Origin: Gigaspora rosea | Lineage: Eukaryota; Glomeromycota; Glomeromycetes; Diversisporales; Gigasporaceae | Assembly (NCBI GenBank): GCA_003550325.1 | Contig: QKWP01000201.1 | Location: 376,172-440,171 of the forward strand | Direction: 5' to 3' | Length of the DNA: 64,000 bases | In this document: positions 47,128 to 58,605 of the stretch, piece after piece | How positions within the stretch are numbered: the stretch's first letter is position 1 | Layout: the number at the start of each line of letters is the position of its first letter | The notes under the pieces: generated by a model | Told to the model about the DNA's origin: nothing | What the model saw: the letters and a program-made list of their open reading frames with translations, nothing else | The model's database searches: none | Translations under genes and position numbers: made by a program

Positions 47128-47455
47128 GGCCACGCAAAGTTAATTTTTCGTTTTGCATAACCTGGTGTTTCAAAATTCCGGTCGGCGGGTCGGATTTTTT
47201 TTTTTTTTTTTTTTTAAAAAAAAATTATTTAGCGTGGCCTAAATTAATTCATGTTCACATCTAAGGTCACGCAAAGTTAAATCTTCGTTTGAATCAAAAA
47301 AATTTTTTTTATCGGACCTATCGGGTAATTCCGTAAATTAAGTTCAAAAAAACTAAATGCCAAAAATGGAATAGTTGGCACAATAGGAATTTAAATAATT
47401 GGAAAAATTGGGTCAGCGGGTTATGCAAAACGAAAAATTAACTTTGTGTGGCCTT
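47128..47455. mobile_element. MITE, AGGCCACGCAAAG family, well-kept copy
   Basis: Inverted ends AGGCCACGCAAAGTTAATTT (left) and AAATTAACTTTGTGTGGCCT (right), continuing into TCGTTTTGCATAACC on both sides. An internal direct copy of the end (GGTCACGCAAAGTTAA, about 47264-47280) is present. TTA-like flanks on both sides suggest a 2-3 bp target. Confidence 0.8.
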
Positions 47456-48056
47456 AATATCTTTATAATTAGAAATTTTAGTTGAAGGAATTTTTACTTA
47501 TTTCGTTGTTAGTCATCATGCAAATAATTTTGAAGCAAATTTAATCTTCAAAACGAAACTATTATATACGAAAATATCAAAGAAATTTCGGATTTTCTGG
47601 AAGAGTTCGAAATTTCTTAATAGTACCGTATATATTTTTTTTGATGATCTAATTCCATTGTAGACTATCAAATACGATTTCTATTAGGAATTTTATATAT
47701 CTGATGCAATATTACATAACGATAAGATTTTGTGTTTCGCATTAATTAAAGACAAGGATTTAACAGGTTTTTTACTGTAAAAGCTTTTTTTGTACATGAA
47801 ACATTGGGCGTTCTATGCACTATGTAAAACAAAACAATCAATTACAGAGTTTCTGTGTAACAATAGTGAGAATATTGCATTTTGTAATAATGACATTAAT
47901 TAGATGTTCAGCTTTAACGTCAACAAAAACACAAAGTAAAATTTCAAGAAAATTAATAATAAGCGCCTATGAACCAAACAACAGAGAAATTTGTATTTTG
48001 ACCAATCAAGCATATCAATTTATTTAAAAACTTTTCCAAGCCATTCAAATAAAACT
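47456..48056. other. AT-rich spacer, nothing recognised
   Basis: No gene or bounded repeat supported. Confidence 0.5.
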
Positions 48057-48064
48057 AATAAAAC

Positions 48065-48163
48065 CAGAGATGGCATGTCACTATGTCCAATTGGTTTCAA
48101 TTTTTTTTGGACATATGTCCAAAAAAAATTGAAACAATTGGACATAGTGACATGCCATCCTAG
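48065..48163. mobile_element. Minimal hAT-type MITE, 99 bp hairpin
   Basis: Flanked by a perfect 8-bp duplication AATAAAAC (48057-48064, 48164-48171). The element is almost entirely two arms of about 45 bp (GATGGCATGTCACTATGTCC .. and its complement), with no loop to speak of. Ends CAGAGATGGC and GCCATCCTAG. Confidence 0.92.
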
Positions 48164-48171
48164 AATAAAAC

Positions 48172-48584
48172 TGTAATTAAAATGTTTTTAGAAAACATAA
48201 ATTCTAACATATGTAATGTAAAAAAAGACTCTGTAACTTCGTAGTCATAATGAGCGTGCATCTAAAAAAATGAGACCAATTTTTATATAAAAAATTTTTC
48301 GATTAGTTAATCAGGAGAAAAATCATTTAAAAATCTGTCTTATTAGAATTTTATATGGCACAGTTTTGATTTACATAGTGCGCTGCACACCCCAATGAAA
48401 CGTCCAACCTTAATGCAGTAATGTTTCGAAATTTTTTTAAGATTAATTCTATTTTGACCCGGGTCAAAGTGACCCCCCATATGGGCGGATTTGACGTAAG
48501 TAGATCTCAATGTGATAATTCAGTAACTAGATATGAAAATCTCAGTTTTTATTGGATGTCGCTTTGCTTTATTTCCTTATTTAG
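48172..48584. other. Spacer, nothing recognised
   Basis: AT-rich; no gene or bounded repeat supported. Confidence 0.5.
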
Positions 48585-48870
48585 GGATCCGTTAAAGCCA
48601 GGCATCAGCACGTGACTTACAGCCGATCAAATTGTAAAATTTTGATCGTCACGGATCAGCACGACGAGACAAAAACAAAGAAAAAAGTGAAAAACACTAA
48701 AAATACAAAGAAACGAGTGTCTAAACCTGTCTCGGTGCATTAATAAAAAATGACGGGAAGGCAATTTTACCTATAAGAAATCCCTAAACCTAACTCCTAA
48801 CTAACCCTTACCCTAATTTTAATTAAAAAAATAAAAAAACATATAAGGTACCTGGCTTTAACGGTCCCCA
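48585..48870. mobile_element. MITE, CTTTAA family, copy 3
   Basis: Inverted ends GGGATCCGTTAAAGCCAGG and CCTGGCTTTAACGGTCCCC. The interior has GATCAGCACGACGAGACAAA, GAGTGTCTAAACCTGTCTCG and TCCCTAAACCTAACTCC. It is the best-preserved copy of the family seen at 9.6, 9.8 and 55.6 kb. Confidence 0.85.
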
Positions 48871-48989
48871 TCTTACAGAATATCACATAAACACGTGTCT
48901 CGATGCTTATTGGTTTATATTTTGACTGTATTTACATATTATATGTAGATCAATTTTGGATGATCCAGAAATCGTCAAAATCCGCCCAT

Positions 48990-49200
48990 TTGTAGTTTTT
49001 CGATAATATAATTTCGGCCGATATATTATCGCGGTATGTTTTCCTAGTGTTCCGCATGATTCGGACCGGGCGGGTATTTTTAAAGATCCGTACCCGGTCC
49101 GAACACCGATTCGGATCTAAATTTAGTCGTATCACTTAGATCCGGATCTTTTGCGGAACACTAGTTTTGCCGACCGAAAATTATATTATCGAAAACTATA
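48990..49200. mobile_element. Inverted-repeat element disrupted by a hAT MITE
   Basis: Outer arms TTTTTCGATAATATAATTTC (about 48996-49015) and GAAAATTATATTATCGAAAA (about 49175-49194) flank a 119-bp GC-rich insert at 49045-49163. Confidence 0.7.
49045..49163. mobile_element. hAT-type MITE, 119 bp
   Basis: Perfect 12-bp inverted ends TAGTGTTCCGCA / TGCGGAACACTA, with GC-rich subterminal GATTCGGACCGGGCGGGT and ACCCGGTCCGAAC motifs. The right flank GTTTTGCC matches the left flank GTTTTCC apart from one missing base, an almost intact 8-bp duplication. Confidence 0.8.
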
Positions 49201-49749
49201 CTTTTATTACCGAAAAATAATTACCGAAATTTGTTGTCGATCATCACAAATTCATCACACATATCCCACTAATTTTCAAATCAGCTGTAAAGAACAACTT
49301 CGATAAAAACCGAAATTATCTGAAATTAAATCATTATCTGTTATCTATATTATTCGGATAATCCGGATAAAAAATCTAACAGAACCGAACACTAATCTAT
49401 ACAAAAGCAATACAGCATTCAGTTGTTCAAATAAAGTAAATGATCTCTGATTCTTTAAATGTAAGAGCGTGCTTAATCACATGGATATAATTTTTGGTCA
49501 ATTTGTTATATAGAATCTATTATGTATGGTATAAAAATATAAATGTGTCCAAAATAACGCGCAGATGCGCGGTTATTATGGGAAAATACGGGTAAATCAA
49601 CAAAGGAATCCTATTGATATTTTAAGAAATATAAAGCATCTTGTGTGAAGACAGTTCACTTAAAATATTTTTTATACCTTGAAAATTTTTTCTGCTCATA
49701 AATTTTCTACCGTTTTTTGTCTCGCTTTTTTATTCTCTTTTATTTAAAG
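49201..49749. other. Upstream region of the protease gene
   Basis: AT-rich, with GATAATCCGGATAA-type words at about 49355. Probably contains the protease promoter; no TATA box could be singled out. Confidence 0.4.
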
Positions 49750-51833
49750 ATGTTAAATATTTACAAGGCTGTCCTGTTTCTCGCTATAATCAGTTTAATT
49801 GTAAGACCTATTTACTCGGAAAATATTAATTGCCCAATCACGAAAGAAGAAGCCACAAGCACCACAGCTGAAAAATTTATCGTAATTCTCGATAAAAATG
49901 CTGCGAACAATCATTTTAATATGTTGAGCACATGCTTAGAAAAAAAAATTAATAATTTTGACCCTTTTGCCACTTCCCAAAAAGAGTTCAATAAGGATGA
50001 GAATGAAGTGCTAGTTCTTGATTTTGATAGTTTTACTGCATATTTTGGCGAATTTGATTCTGATTTTGCTATGAATAAGTTGAAGAAAGTTGAAGGTGTT
50101 CAACTCGTAGAAAAATCTTTTAAAGCTTACATTACTAGGTCTATAACTACGCCTACATTTGAGAATAACACTCTTACTAAAAGCAATACATCATTATATG
50201 TGAGTAATAACTGTAGCCTAAATATTTTTTTATAAAGGATAGGAAATCTATATGAATGATAAATGTAAATTCTAAACTTTGTGCAATTTATAGAATTTAG
50301 ACCGTATCGATACTGATAAGAGGAAATATGATGGAGTTTATTCATATCCAACTAATGCTGGTCGGGGAGTGAATGCCTACATTTTGGACACGTAATATCT
50401 CAATTCATAACTATTAAATTTATATAAATGCAATCAAATGAAATCCTGTAAATTGATATTTGTATCAGACTCAACCTCTTAAAAATTGACATGTCCGTAA
50501 GATCAATGCTATGATAAAAATGTTTGCAGTGTGCTTCGAAATGGCTAAATACTATTCTTAATGTTACACAATGTAACAGTTTTCTAAACTTAAGTCTGTT
50601 ACACTCGAATCATAAATTGCTATGCTTACAGGATTTCATCTGACACATTCATACGTTAAAAATATAAATTAATTTATAATAAACCAATTTTAGAGGGGTA
50701 CGAATGACACATCATGAATTTGTAGGTAGGATAAAACTTGGAGGTGTTTTCTGTGATGGATGTAAAAGCGGTGATGATGAGTTTGGGTATGTAATCTGTT
50801 CTAATTAAACGGTTACTTCTATCACATATACATTATATAGATATGTGTTCTAATTTTTTTAATATTTAAAAAGCCATGGGACTCACGTTGCTGGTACCGT
50901 AAGTTTTATATACAGTATATAAATTCAGCAATGAATCTTTTGAAAAATTACTGACTTATAAATGTACAATTATTTTAATAATTTTAAATAATAGGTTGCA
51001 GGTAAGTATAATAGCCATGCATTTTAAATTATTTATGACTATCACCATTTTACCTGTTTTAATTTTTTTTTTTTATTGCTCACACTTAGGAACAACGTAT
51101 GGTGTTGCAAAATTAGCAAACATCATCAATGTTAGAATCCTGGATGCGGCTGGATCTGCTGACTTTAGTGTAATTGCTAAGGGAATAAATTATGTGATTA
51201 ATGCTCATAAAAATGATACAAATAAAAATAGTATCATCAAGTAAATATTTTTTATATAACTTGTAGTAATTTATTGAATCTAAAATTATTAGTAATTAAT
51301 CTAACCATTATTATTTTAGCATGTCTTTTCATACTCGTAACACTAGTTAAAGAATGTACAGATAATGGCATTCACGTTGTAGTCTCTGCGGGCAATGATG
51401 ATCATAATTCATGCTTACAAACTCCAGCTGCTGCTCCTTCAGCTATTACTGTTGGTGCTTCTGATAAATTAGACTATATGGCTGAATTTTCAAATTATGG
51501 ACCATGTGTTGATATTTATGCCCCAGGTTTGAATGATAAAGATTTAACTTTGTGTAAAATATATCTTTACTCTCAATCCTATTAATTTATATTTGAAATA
51601 TAGGTGTAAGCATTTTATCAGCATATACAAAAAATGATAATGATAGTGAGATCCTTGATGGAACAAGCATGTCTGCTCCTCATGTTGTAGGCACAGTAGC
51701 TCTTTATATTTCAACTTATGGCAACCTACCTTCATCAAACATGTCTGAAGCAATTATTTCTTTAGCAACTAAAAATATTATTCAAAATATTCCTAATAGC
51801 ACTGATACTTATTTTTTGCGTGTACCTCATTAA
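49750..51833 (+). CDS. Secreted subtilisin-like serine protease (S8), eight exons
   Basis: Exons fitted by motif and GT-AG borders: 49750-50199, 50294-50391, 50694-50786, 50874-50898, 50995-51001 (7 nt), 51090-51240, 51320-51526, 51604-51833 (stop TAA). The start MLNIYKAVLFLAIISLIV is a signal peptide; the propeptide (inhibitor I9-like, EKFIVILDKNAANNHF) follows. The catalytic triad of proteinase-K-type S8 enzymes is complete: Asp in AYILDTG, His in HGTHVAGT, Ser in GTSMSAPHV. SAGND, TVGASD and FSNYGPCVDIYAPG also fit. The enzyme would be exported and cleave proteins outside the hypha. One problem: in exon 7, between NMSF and KECTDNG (near 51345), the frame is off by one and a TAA appears, so the gene is either a recent pseudogene or has a sequence error or extra splice site there. 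No TE is inserted in it. Confidence 0.82.
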
Positions 51834-53558
51834 CAAAATTTTTTACTTAATTGGTATCCGTTAGCTATACTAAATTTAGTACAAAATACATAATTTAGTA
51901 CAGTTTAAAAAGTTAAATTTTAAAAAAAAAAATTATTATTAACATCAAGTTAAATTTATCCGATATGTAATCCTATATTTATATTTTGTACTTGAATATT
52001 TAATAGATAGGATTTAGGCTTTTGCACTATCAGAAGTACTTTTTAAAAAAATAGATCAAAAATCTAAAAAATTACTTATCTAAATATTTTTATATACAAA
52101 TATCTGATAATTGTCTAAGTATAGTTTAGAAGATTTTTTTAATTTAATAATAAAATTTTTGAAAAAATTTTTTCACTACAATTTTTGTATATTTTAGTGT
52201 ACTATATGTAGTACACTACTAACATTAATTATTAAAAAAATTTTTAATAAAGTTTATAAATTTAAAATTTGCTTATGTAAAAAATATTTAGAATTTATTA
52301 TACTTAAAAGTTTATTATTAGTTATATTATAAAATATTACTTTAATTATAAAGATCTATAAAATGTTATTTTAAAATCATTGCTATTTTTAGCGGTTTAT
52401 ATAAGGTCTTTAGTTTTTTTAACTATAATTCAAAAAATTTTTATTAAATAAATTTTACATAAATTTTTAAATAAAGTTATTAAAACAAGTCTTTAATTCA
52501 ATTTATAAATTTATTTAAGTTATATATTAAAAATGAGTGTTGCTAACTTGCCATCCTGGTAATGTAACCAGCTATGTAACCACCCTATAATTTACCAATC
52601 AGGTCGCAGGATCTTGTGTAACAGAATAAAGAAAATTTTAAGAATATTTAGAAAAAAATCAAAAAATTATCAATATCGCAAAATTTTATTACAAAAACTA
52701 GCTTTGGGATATTAAATAAAAGTTTTTGGCATCTAATTTTGCATATAAATAATCAATCTATCCATTAACTTTATATACCTATATCCTTACCCTAACCCTA
52801 ATCTTTAAGAATAATTTTTTATATAAAAAACTTCTATAAAAATAAAGGGTGGTTAAAATTTATAACTTTAAAGGTGTTAAAATTAGTTAAATTCATTAAA
52901 AATAATATAAGTTAAAATTTTAAAAAATTAAACTTAGTTTTTAATATAAAAGTTACTAGTAAAATTTACTTATAAAAAGACTAAACAAAGCCAATTTTAA
53001 AAAATTCTATAAAATTCAAAAAAGTGTTTAGTAGTGTTTGAATCTAGATAATTTATTTATCTAAAGATAATTATCTGTTGATTATCTGTTATCTATATCT
53101 GTTCATAATTTCATTATCCAAATAACTATCTAGATTATCTGTATATATTTTGTACTAGGTAAACCTATAATCTAATTTTGTGTATAGCAAAATTGTGTTA
53201 TACAATTTAACTATTAAATCAATACTTGCAAAATTGTAGATGTGCTAGTTTTAATTTCATGCAAAATAATCCATATAGAGCAACCCAGGATTGCTTATAT
53301 ATGGAGCAACCTGGGTTTTAAGTAATAACTTTGCTCCAGGCTATTATATATTCTTGAGATCTCAATACACTCTATCTTTAAACTGGAACATAACCTGGGT
53401 TGTTCCAGAATTTTTCTCCAATAACAACTTTAATAAGATAGTACATATGATACTTGTGATAAAATGCTAATATAAATTTATATATTCCATATTTAGTATA
53501 AAAGCTTTATACCAGGAATAAGTGATATTGAAGATCTCATGTAGTGTATACTGTACTG
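51834..53558. other. Long AT-rich non-coding stretch
   Basis: No gene. At 53260-53415 several CAACCTGGGTT / AACCCAGG words in both orientations suggest a degraded inverted repeat. Otherwise low complexity. Confidence 0.5.
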
Positions 53559-53994
53559 CACTGAGCAAAAGACCCCTTCTGAGTACCTCCATGCAAAAGA
53601 TCTAGGTATTTTACATAGCATATTTTTTTCACCAAGTATAATACCCGGGTATTTTGCAATTATTTGAGAAAGGATTTTGTAAAAGACCTGGGTATATTAT
53701 ATTTATTAATACTGTATTGTAGTATCAAGCACTTTCTCAATGAATTTGCTAGTAATCGAGGTATTGCTCAATTATTTTGATTAATCAAATTTAATTAAAA
53801 TAATTTTTATAATAATTTTGCCAAAAATTCATTGTGCAAAATGCAGAGTGACTACAAAATACCCCATACAAAGTACCCTTGTCAAAACATCCTACTGCAC
53901 AAAATACCCATTACTGAATGAAATACCTGGACGTACTTTGTAAGTTTTTAATTAGGAATTTTGTATTAAATCCCAGGTCTTTTGCTCAGTGCGG
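53559..53994. mobile_element. MITE with GCACTGAGCAAAAGACC ends
   Basis: Inverted ends GCACTGAGCAAAAGACC (left) and GGTCTTTTGCTCAGTGC (right), about 430 bp apart. The interior has repeated ACCYRGGTATTTT words in both orientations. Target duplication unclear. Confidence 0.75.
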
Positions 53995-54404
53995 TATGGT
54001 AGTTATACTGTAAATAGTATTTTTATGCAAAATCTTGCATCATATTAGATAAATGCATATAGTAAAGCAAGGATGTGAATACATATAGAAACTTCATATA
54101 ATACATCTTCACATCCGATATAACACTTGCTCCTGTATTTTGTGACGCATAAGATTGTTAGTCTAACTTCTAAAATGTAATACCTAATTTTGTAATTTAT
54201 TTTTTCTGTCATCGTTTAATTGCTAATAGTGATTGCCATTATACCAATGTATATACATATTCTGAAGATCTGATTTTTATATTGATTTTTGATCCACTTG
54301 ACATTACCTATAACAGATATAACACTGAAATCAGAAATGTTAATTTTTCAAGTTTGCATTTACTCTAATTAGTAGTATCAATAAAATAGATGCTAATACA
54401 TATA
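53995..54404. other. AT-rich spacer, nothing recognised
   Basis: No gene or bounded repeat supported. Confidence 0.5.
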
Positions 54405-54525
54405 CCAGAAATGTAGTATAAAGTACAAATACTAGGAACATAGTACAAAGTATGAATACCAGAAACATAGTATGAAGTACGAATACTAGAAACATAGTAC
54501 AAAGTACAAAGTACAAAGTATATAG
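54405..54525. repeat. Degenerate minisatellite, AGTACAAAGTA motif
   Basis: Four or so copies of an approximately 33-bp unit (AATACYAGRAACATAGTA..AAGTA), ending in a short run of ACAAAGT. Confidence 0.7.
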
Positions 54526-54681
54526 TTAACAGGCAACAATTTGTATGTAAAATTTTGAATTTTATTGGATATCAAATTCAAACTGATTATTGGATGCACA
54601 TAAATATCATGTGTATAATCGCATATACTGTGTAGATTTTGTGTTTTTTTAAGATGATAGTAGCTCACTCACAAAAAATTT

Positions 54682-55501
54682 CCAGTTATGTGACTTTTTG
54701 TAGTACAAACCAATCAAATTTTGAGATTAGGTATAATGTGAAACTCAAAACAATCAAAACAATTGAATTAAGTGAAAGAATTAAAGTAATAAATTGAGTG
54801 GTTAGGACAGTGTATAAAATTTATGTGCACAATGTGCCATGTGCACATTTTATTTTGGTGTGTACAATTTTTTAAAATAGATGTGCAGATATGTACATAA
54901 AAACAGTAGATAGTGTACAAATATGTACAATTTGTATATATAATCAATAATAGTGCACAATTCTGTGCACAAAAAATTTGTAATATATTAATATAAATAG
55001 AACTGGTTTTATACTTGATTTTATTAAATAATTTACTATATAGTGCACAAAAAATTTTATTAAATAATTTACTATATAGTGCACAAAAAATTTTATTAAA
55101 TAATTCACTATATAGTGCACAAAAAATTTTATTAAATAATTTACTATATAGTGCACAAAAAATTTTATTAAATAATTTACTATATAGTGCACAAAAAATT
55201 TTATTAAATAATTTACTATATAGTGCACAAAAAATTTATGATATGCACAAAAAAATTTTCCTTATGTGCACATAAGTATAAAAATTTTTTTCAGATTTTA
55301 TACACTAGGTTAAAGTTTGGGTTAGACACTTGGTTAAAGTGCTACTAATACCAAAATTTTGCATGAAATTTTTTTGCTAATGTGCAGTAAACAATTTAAT
55401 AGAGTTGTTAATGGTTTTATAAAAAATTATAAAAGCATGATTCTTATATTATACCTGATCCTAAAATTCAATTGGTTTGTACTACAGAAAGTCATATGAC
55501 T
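54682..55501. mobile_element. Mutator-like (MULE-type) non-autonomous element
   Basis: Inverted ends of about 60 bp (left AGTTATGTGACTTTTTGTAG.., right the complement of AGTCATATGACTTTCTGTAG..) with a 9-bp direct repeat AAAAAATTT on both sides (54673-54681, 55502-55510). Long arms plus a 9-bp duplication are what Mutator-like elements show. The flank is low-complexity, so some caution is due. The interior contains a 36-bp satellite and repeated GTGCACA words. No transposase. Confidence 0.65.
55020..55230. repeat. 36-bp satellite, six copies
   Basis: Unit TTTACTATATAGTGCACAAA..ATTAAATAA starts at 55032, 55068, 55104, 55140, 55176 and 55212 with almost no divergence. The period is a multiple of 3, so both strands give spurious repetitive open frames. 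Confidence 0.95.
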
Positions 55502-55590
55502 AAAAAATTTATTTTGATAACCTTGTAGCTATATAAGGACCTTAAGCTATACATAGATAGGTGACAATTGCTTTTGCTTATTTTTGAATA

Positions 55591-55876
55591 TTTAGGAGGC
55601 ATCTAAAGCAGGAGCAACTCATATTTCTTAATGATTTTTCCAATTAACTTTAGGGTTAGAGTCATTTTATATTAGAGTTAAACTAAGTTTTAGATAATTA
55701 TATATAAGAAAATTGCTTTCTTGATATTTTTATTTAATCTACCTTGCTAGGTTTAGATTGCTATTTTTTGTATTTTTTAGGTTTTTCAATTTTTGCTTTG
55801 CCAACAATCATCAAAGCTCTGTAATTTGATTAGCTGTAATTATATAAATCTGCTTCTACTTTAGATAACTCCTATA
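55591..55876. mobile_element. MITE, CTTTAA family, diverged copy 4
   Basis: Ends AGGAGGCATCTAAAGCAGGA and, in reverse complement, AGGAGTTATCTAAAGTAGAA. The interior reads as a diverged reverse complement of copy 3 (TAGGTTTAGATTGC, GTATTTTTTAGGTTTTTCA). A further end-like sequence (AAGTCACTTAAAGCCAGATC) lies just outside at 55882. Confidence 0.65.
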
Positions 55877-55959
55877 TTTAGAAGTCACTTAAAGCCAGAT
55901 CCTTTACGAAATCAATCTAATAATCTGCAACTATCAATATGATATTTAACTAAAAGTAT

Positions 55960-56800
55960 TCCAATAATTATACAAGCAAATACAATAAATTTTTTTAAAT
56001 TTAATTCTAATAATCTCTAAAATTAAAATAAAAAAAACTAATGCTCCAAGTTCTGTAAAAATTTAAACTGTCTAAAAACAAATACTTGTACATAATTTGA
56101 AATAAAGATATTTTAACAGCCATTCAAGCAATCTGATGATTTTTTTTATTTGATTTTAGATATTATTAGAATTAAAATTGAATTTGCTTGAATAGTTGTA
56201 CATTTTCACCTAAAATTTTAAAACCTATATATAATTGCAATAACACTTGTAAATAATTTTGTACAAAAATATCTTAACAAACATCCAAGAAATTTAATGG
56301 ACTTTTTTTATTTAAATCTAGAGGTCATTAGAGTTAAATAAAAAAAATTTATCAAATTTGCTTTGATGGTTGTCAAAATATCTTTGTTCAAATTCTATAA
56401 AAATTCAAACTGCTTATATATAATTGCAATAACTTTGGATGAATATATTTTGACCAAGTAAATTTGATGAATATTTTTTTTAAATTCTAATGACCTCTAG
56501 AAATAAAATAAAAAAAGAAAAGTTCATCAAATTTGCTTGAATAGTTATTAAGATATTTTCATAATTATAGGTATTTTAGTTTTTAAAACTTTGAGCAAAG
56601 ATATTTTGACAACCATTCAAGCAAATTTTTGATGAGTTTTTTTTTAATTCTTGAGATCTCAAATTAAAATATAAAAAAATTATTGAATTTGCTTAAATGC
56701 TTGTTAAGATATCTTGTTCAAAGTTATTGTACAGTGTTGCTATTGTATATAAGCATTTTGAGCAAAAATATATTGATAACAACCAAGAAATTCAATGAAC
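55960..56800. repeat. Array of alternating inverted repeats
   Basis: Copies of AAAGATATTTTRACARCCATTCAAGCAAA alternate with their complement (TTTGCTTGAATNGTTGTTAAGATATTTT) roughly every 80-90 bp: forward near 56108, 56268, 56445, 56598 and 56765; reverse near 56187, 56358, 56540 and 56686. The whole stretch can fold into a row of hairpins. A similar but weaker pair is at 61960-62075. Confidence 0.75.
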
Positions 56801-58602
56801 TTTAATTCAAAAAAACTTCAGACTAGTTATCAAGATAAATTATATATATTATATACTTATAAATTTTTTTTATTTATTCTATGCATTTTATCAAAAAACT
56901 TAAATTTATTTTTTTGTATATATTGCTTTACCCTTTAGATTTAAAATTATATCCAAAGAAAATACCAATATATCAATAAGCATGGCCTTTTGTGCTGCAT
57001 TACTATTCTCTTTGACCCTCTAATAAGCATTGTGTATCCATTCTATTAATTTATTTACAGTTAAACATTAGTTATCTGCAGCTTTTTTAGCATTTATTTT
57101 TTGTGGTAGTTCAATTTCTACTAACTCATGATTAGTATACATATTCAACTCACACTCTGTGACATTTTCTGATACTGATCCCAAGCACAATATGTCAACA
57201 ACTTATTTTTTTTATATATATATTCATGAAATATATATCAACACAGAAGCAAAATACCAATAAAAAAAAGACAATAATTGTTGAAAGACATAAGGCCTGG
57301 CATTTTTTACCCTTTTCTATTCTTTTTTCAATAGTATAAACTTTACTAATAATTAATATAGAAAAGGAAAACTTATAGATTTGTTTAAGAATTTTAAAAC
57401 CTATACCAAAAGCTGAAATTTTCTTGGTGTGAAATTCAAAAGCCATAGTTTCTATATCCAATTGCTTTTTTGCATCAAGTATAATTACTTTGTTACAAGC
57501 ACTTTAATAAAATAAGACAAATGTTGTAATACAAAATTAAACTCCAATTCAATCTTAAATTTTTTATTATATTAATAATAAAAAATTTTATTTCAAGATA
57601 AAATATTAGTACACAAAAAGATAAATATTAATTAATAAATAAATGCCTTATAACAATCCACTTGAGAGTTTAAAAAAATGCACATACACAAAACAAAATA
57701 AATAACAAAAAAATAACAAAAATATAATAAAAAAAAATTAAATTAAAAAATAAAAATTAAAAAAAAAACATATAAAAATTATATATTAACCTGTGATAAG
57801 AGATAGTTATTCTTTTTAATTCACTGTGATACAATTCAATTGTATTTGTTGAGGTTATTTGCAAAAGAAGTGGAGAATACTATTGGGCCCAAAGGGCCCA
57901 CTGATCTATATTTTTAGCATAATTCTATAATATGTATTATTTAACTTTAGAGGCTTCACAATTATTGATCACCTTTTAATAAGTACATTACATCCAGTTC
58001 TTGTTACTTAATGCATTGTATGTATCATTTTACTCTGAACCTTTGGTTCATAAATCCTGTTCATTCAAGTATAAACAATATAAACAGTACAAAAAAGCAT
58101 ATCATATGCTTGTTTACCCTAAAGCAAATCTAAAAAAGTTCTAAAAATGCTATTAGCCTCAATATTACTCTGGTTTGCAAGAAAGTAACAGAGCCCAAGA
58201 ACTTATAAAATGCTAGATTATTTGCAGAGCTCCCGTAACTATCTTACTGTTTTATCACTAACAAAAAAATAGGCACCAATGTTCCAAGAGCTATGATCAT
58301 TCTAAATGTCTAATGTAGACAACTTCAGTTTGTTTTATATTTAGCATCTATTAATACCAACTACCAAAATGGCAAAGTTTCTCAAGCTAATTGGGGTGGG
58401 CAAAAGTGAAACCCTGAGCCAACTAACATAATATTCTATCTGATATACTCTTTTTTTATTAAAAAAAAAGAATGGATTTTACAATGTCCAATTTTAATTT
58501 CTGTTGCCTACAAAATATGAATTCTGGGGCCCAAAAACCTTTCTTTTAATATTATAAATCTCCATTCACTTTACTTCTTTCATACTAGCACTGAGATCCA
58601 AC
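56801..58602. other. AT-rich stretch without a recognised gene
   Basis: A minus-strand open frame at 57461-57195 has one hydrophobic segment (LCLSTIIVFFLLVFCFCV) but no homologue I recognise and no clear exon partners. It may be chance or a gene remnant. A perfect GGGCCCAAAGGGCCC palindrome is at 57886. Confidence 0.4.
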
Positions 58603-58605
58603 TTA

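Noticed and set aside
54944..55275. Open frames with repeated HYIVNYLIKFFV or LLYSAQKILLNN peptides
   Set aside because: By-products of the 36-bp satellite.
57195..57461. Membrane protein gene
   Set aside because: One hydrophobic segment in AT-rich DNA, no homologue recognised and no exon partners; kept only as a remark in the spacer entry.
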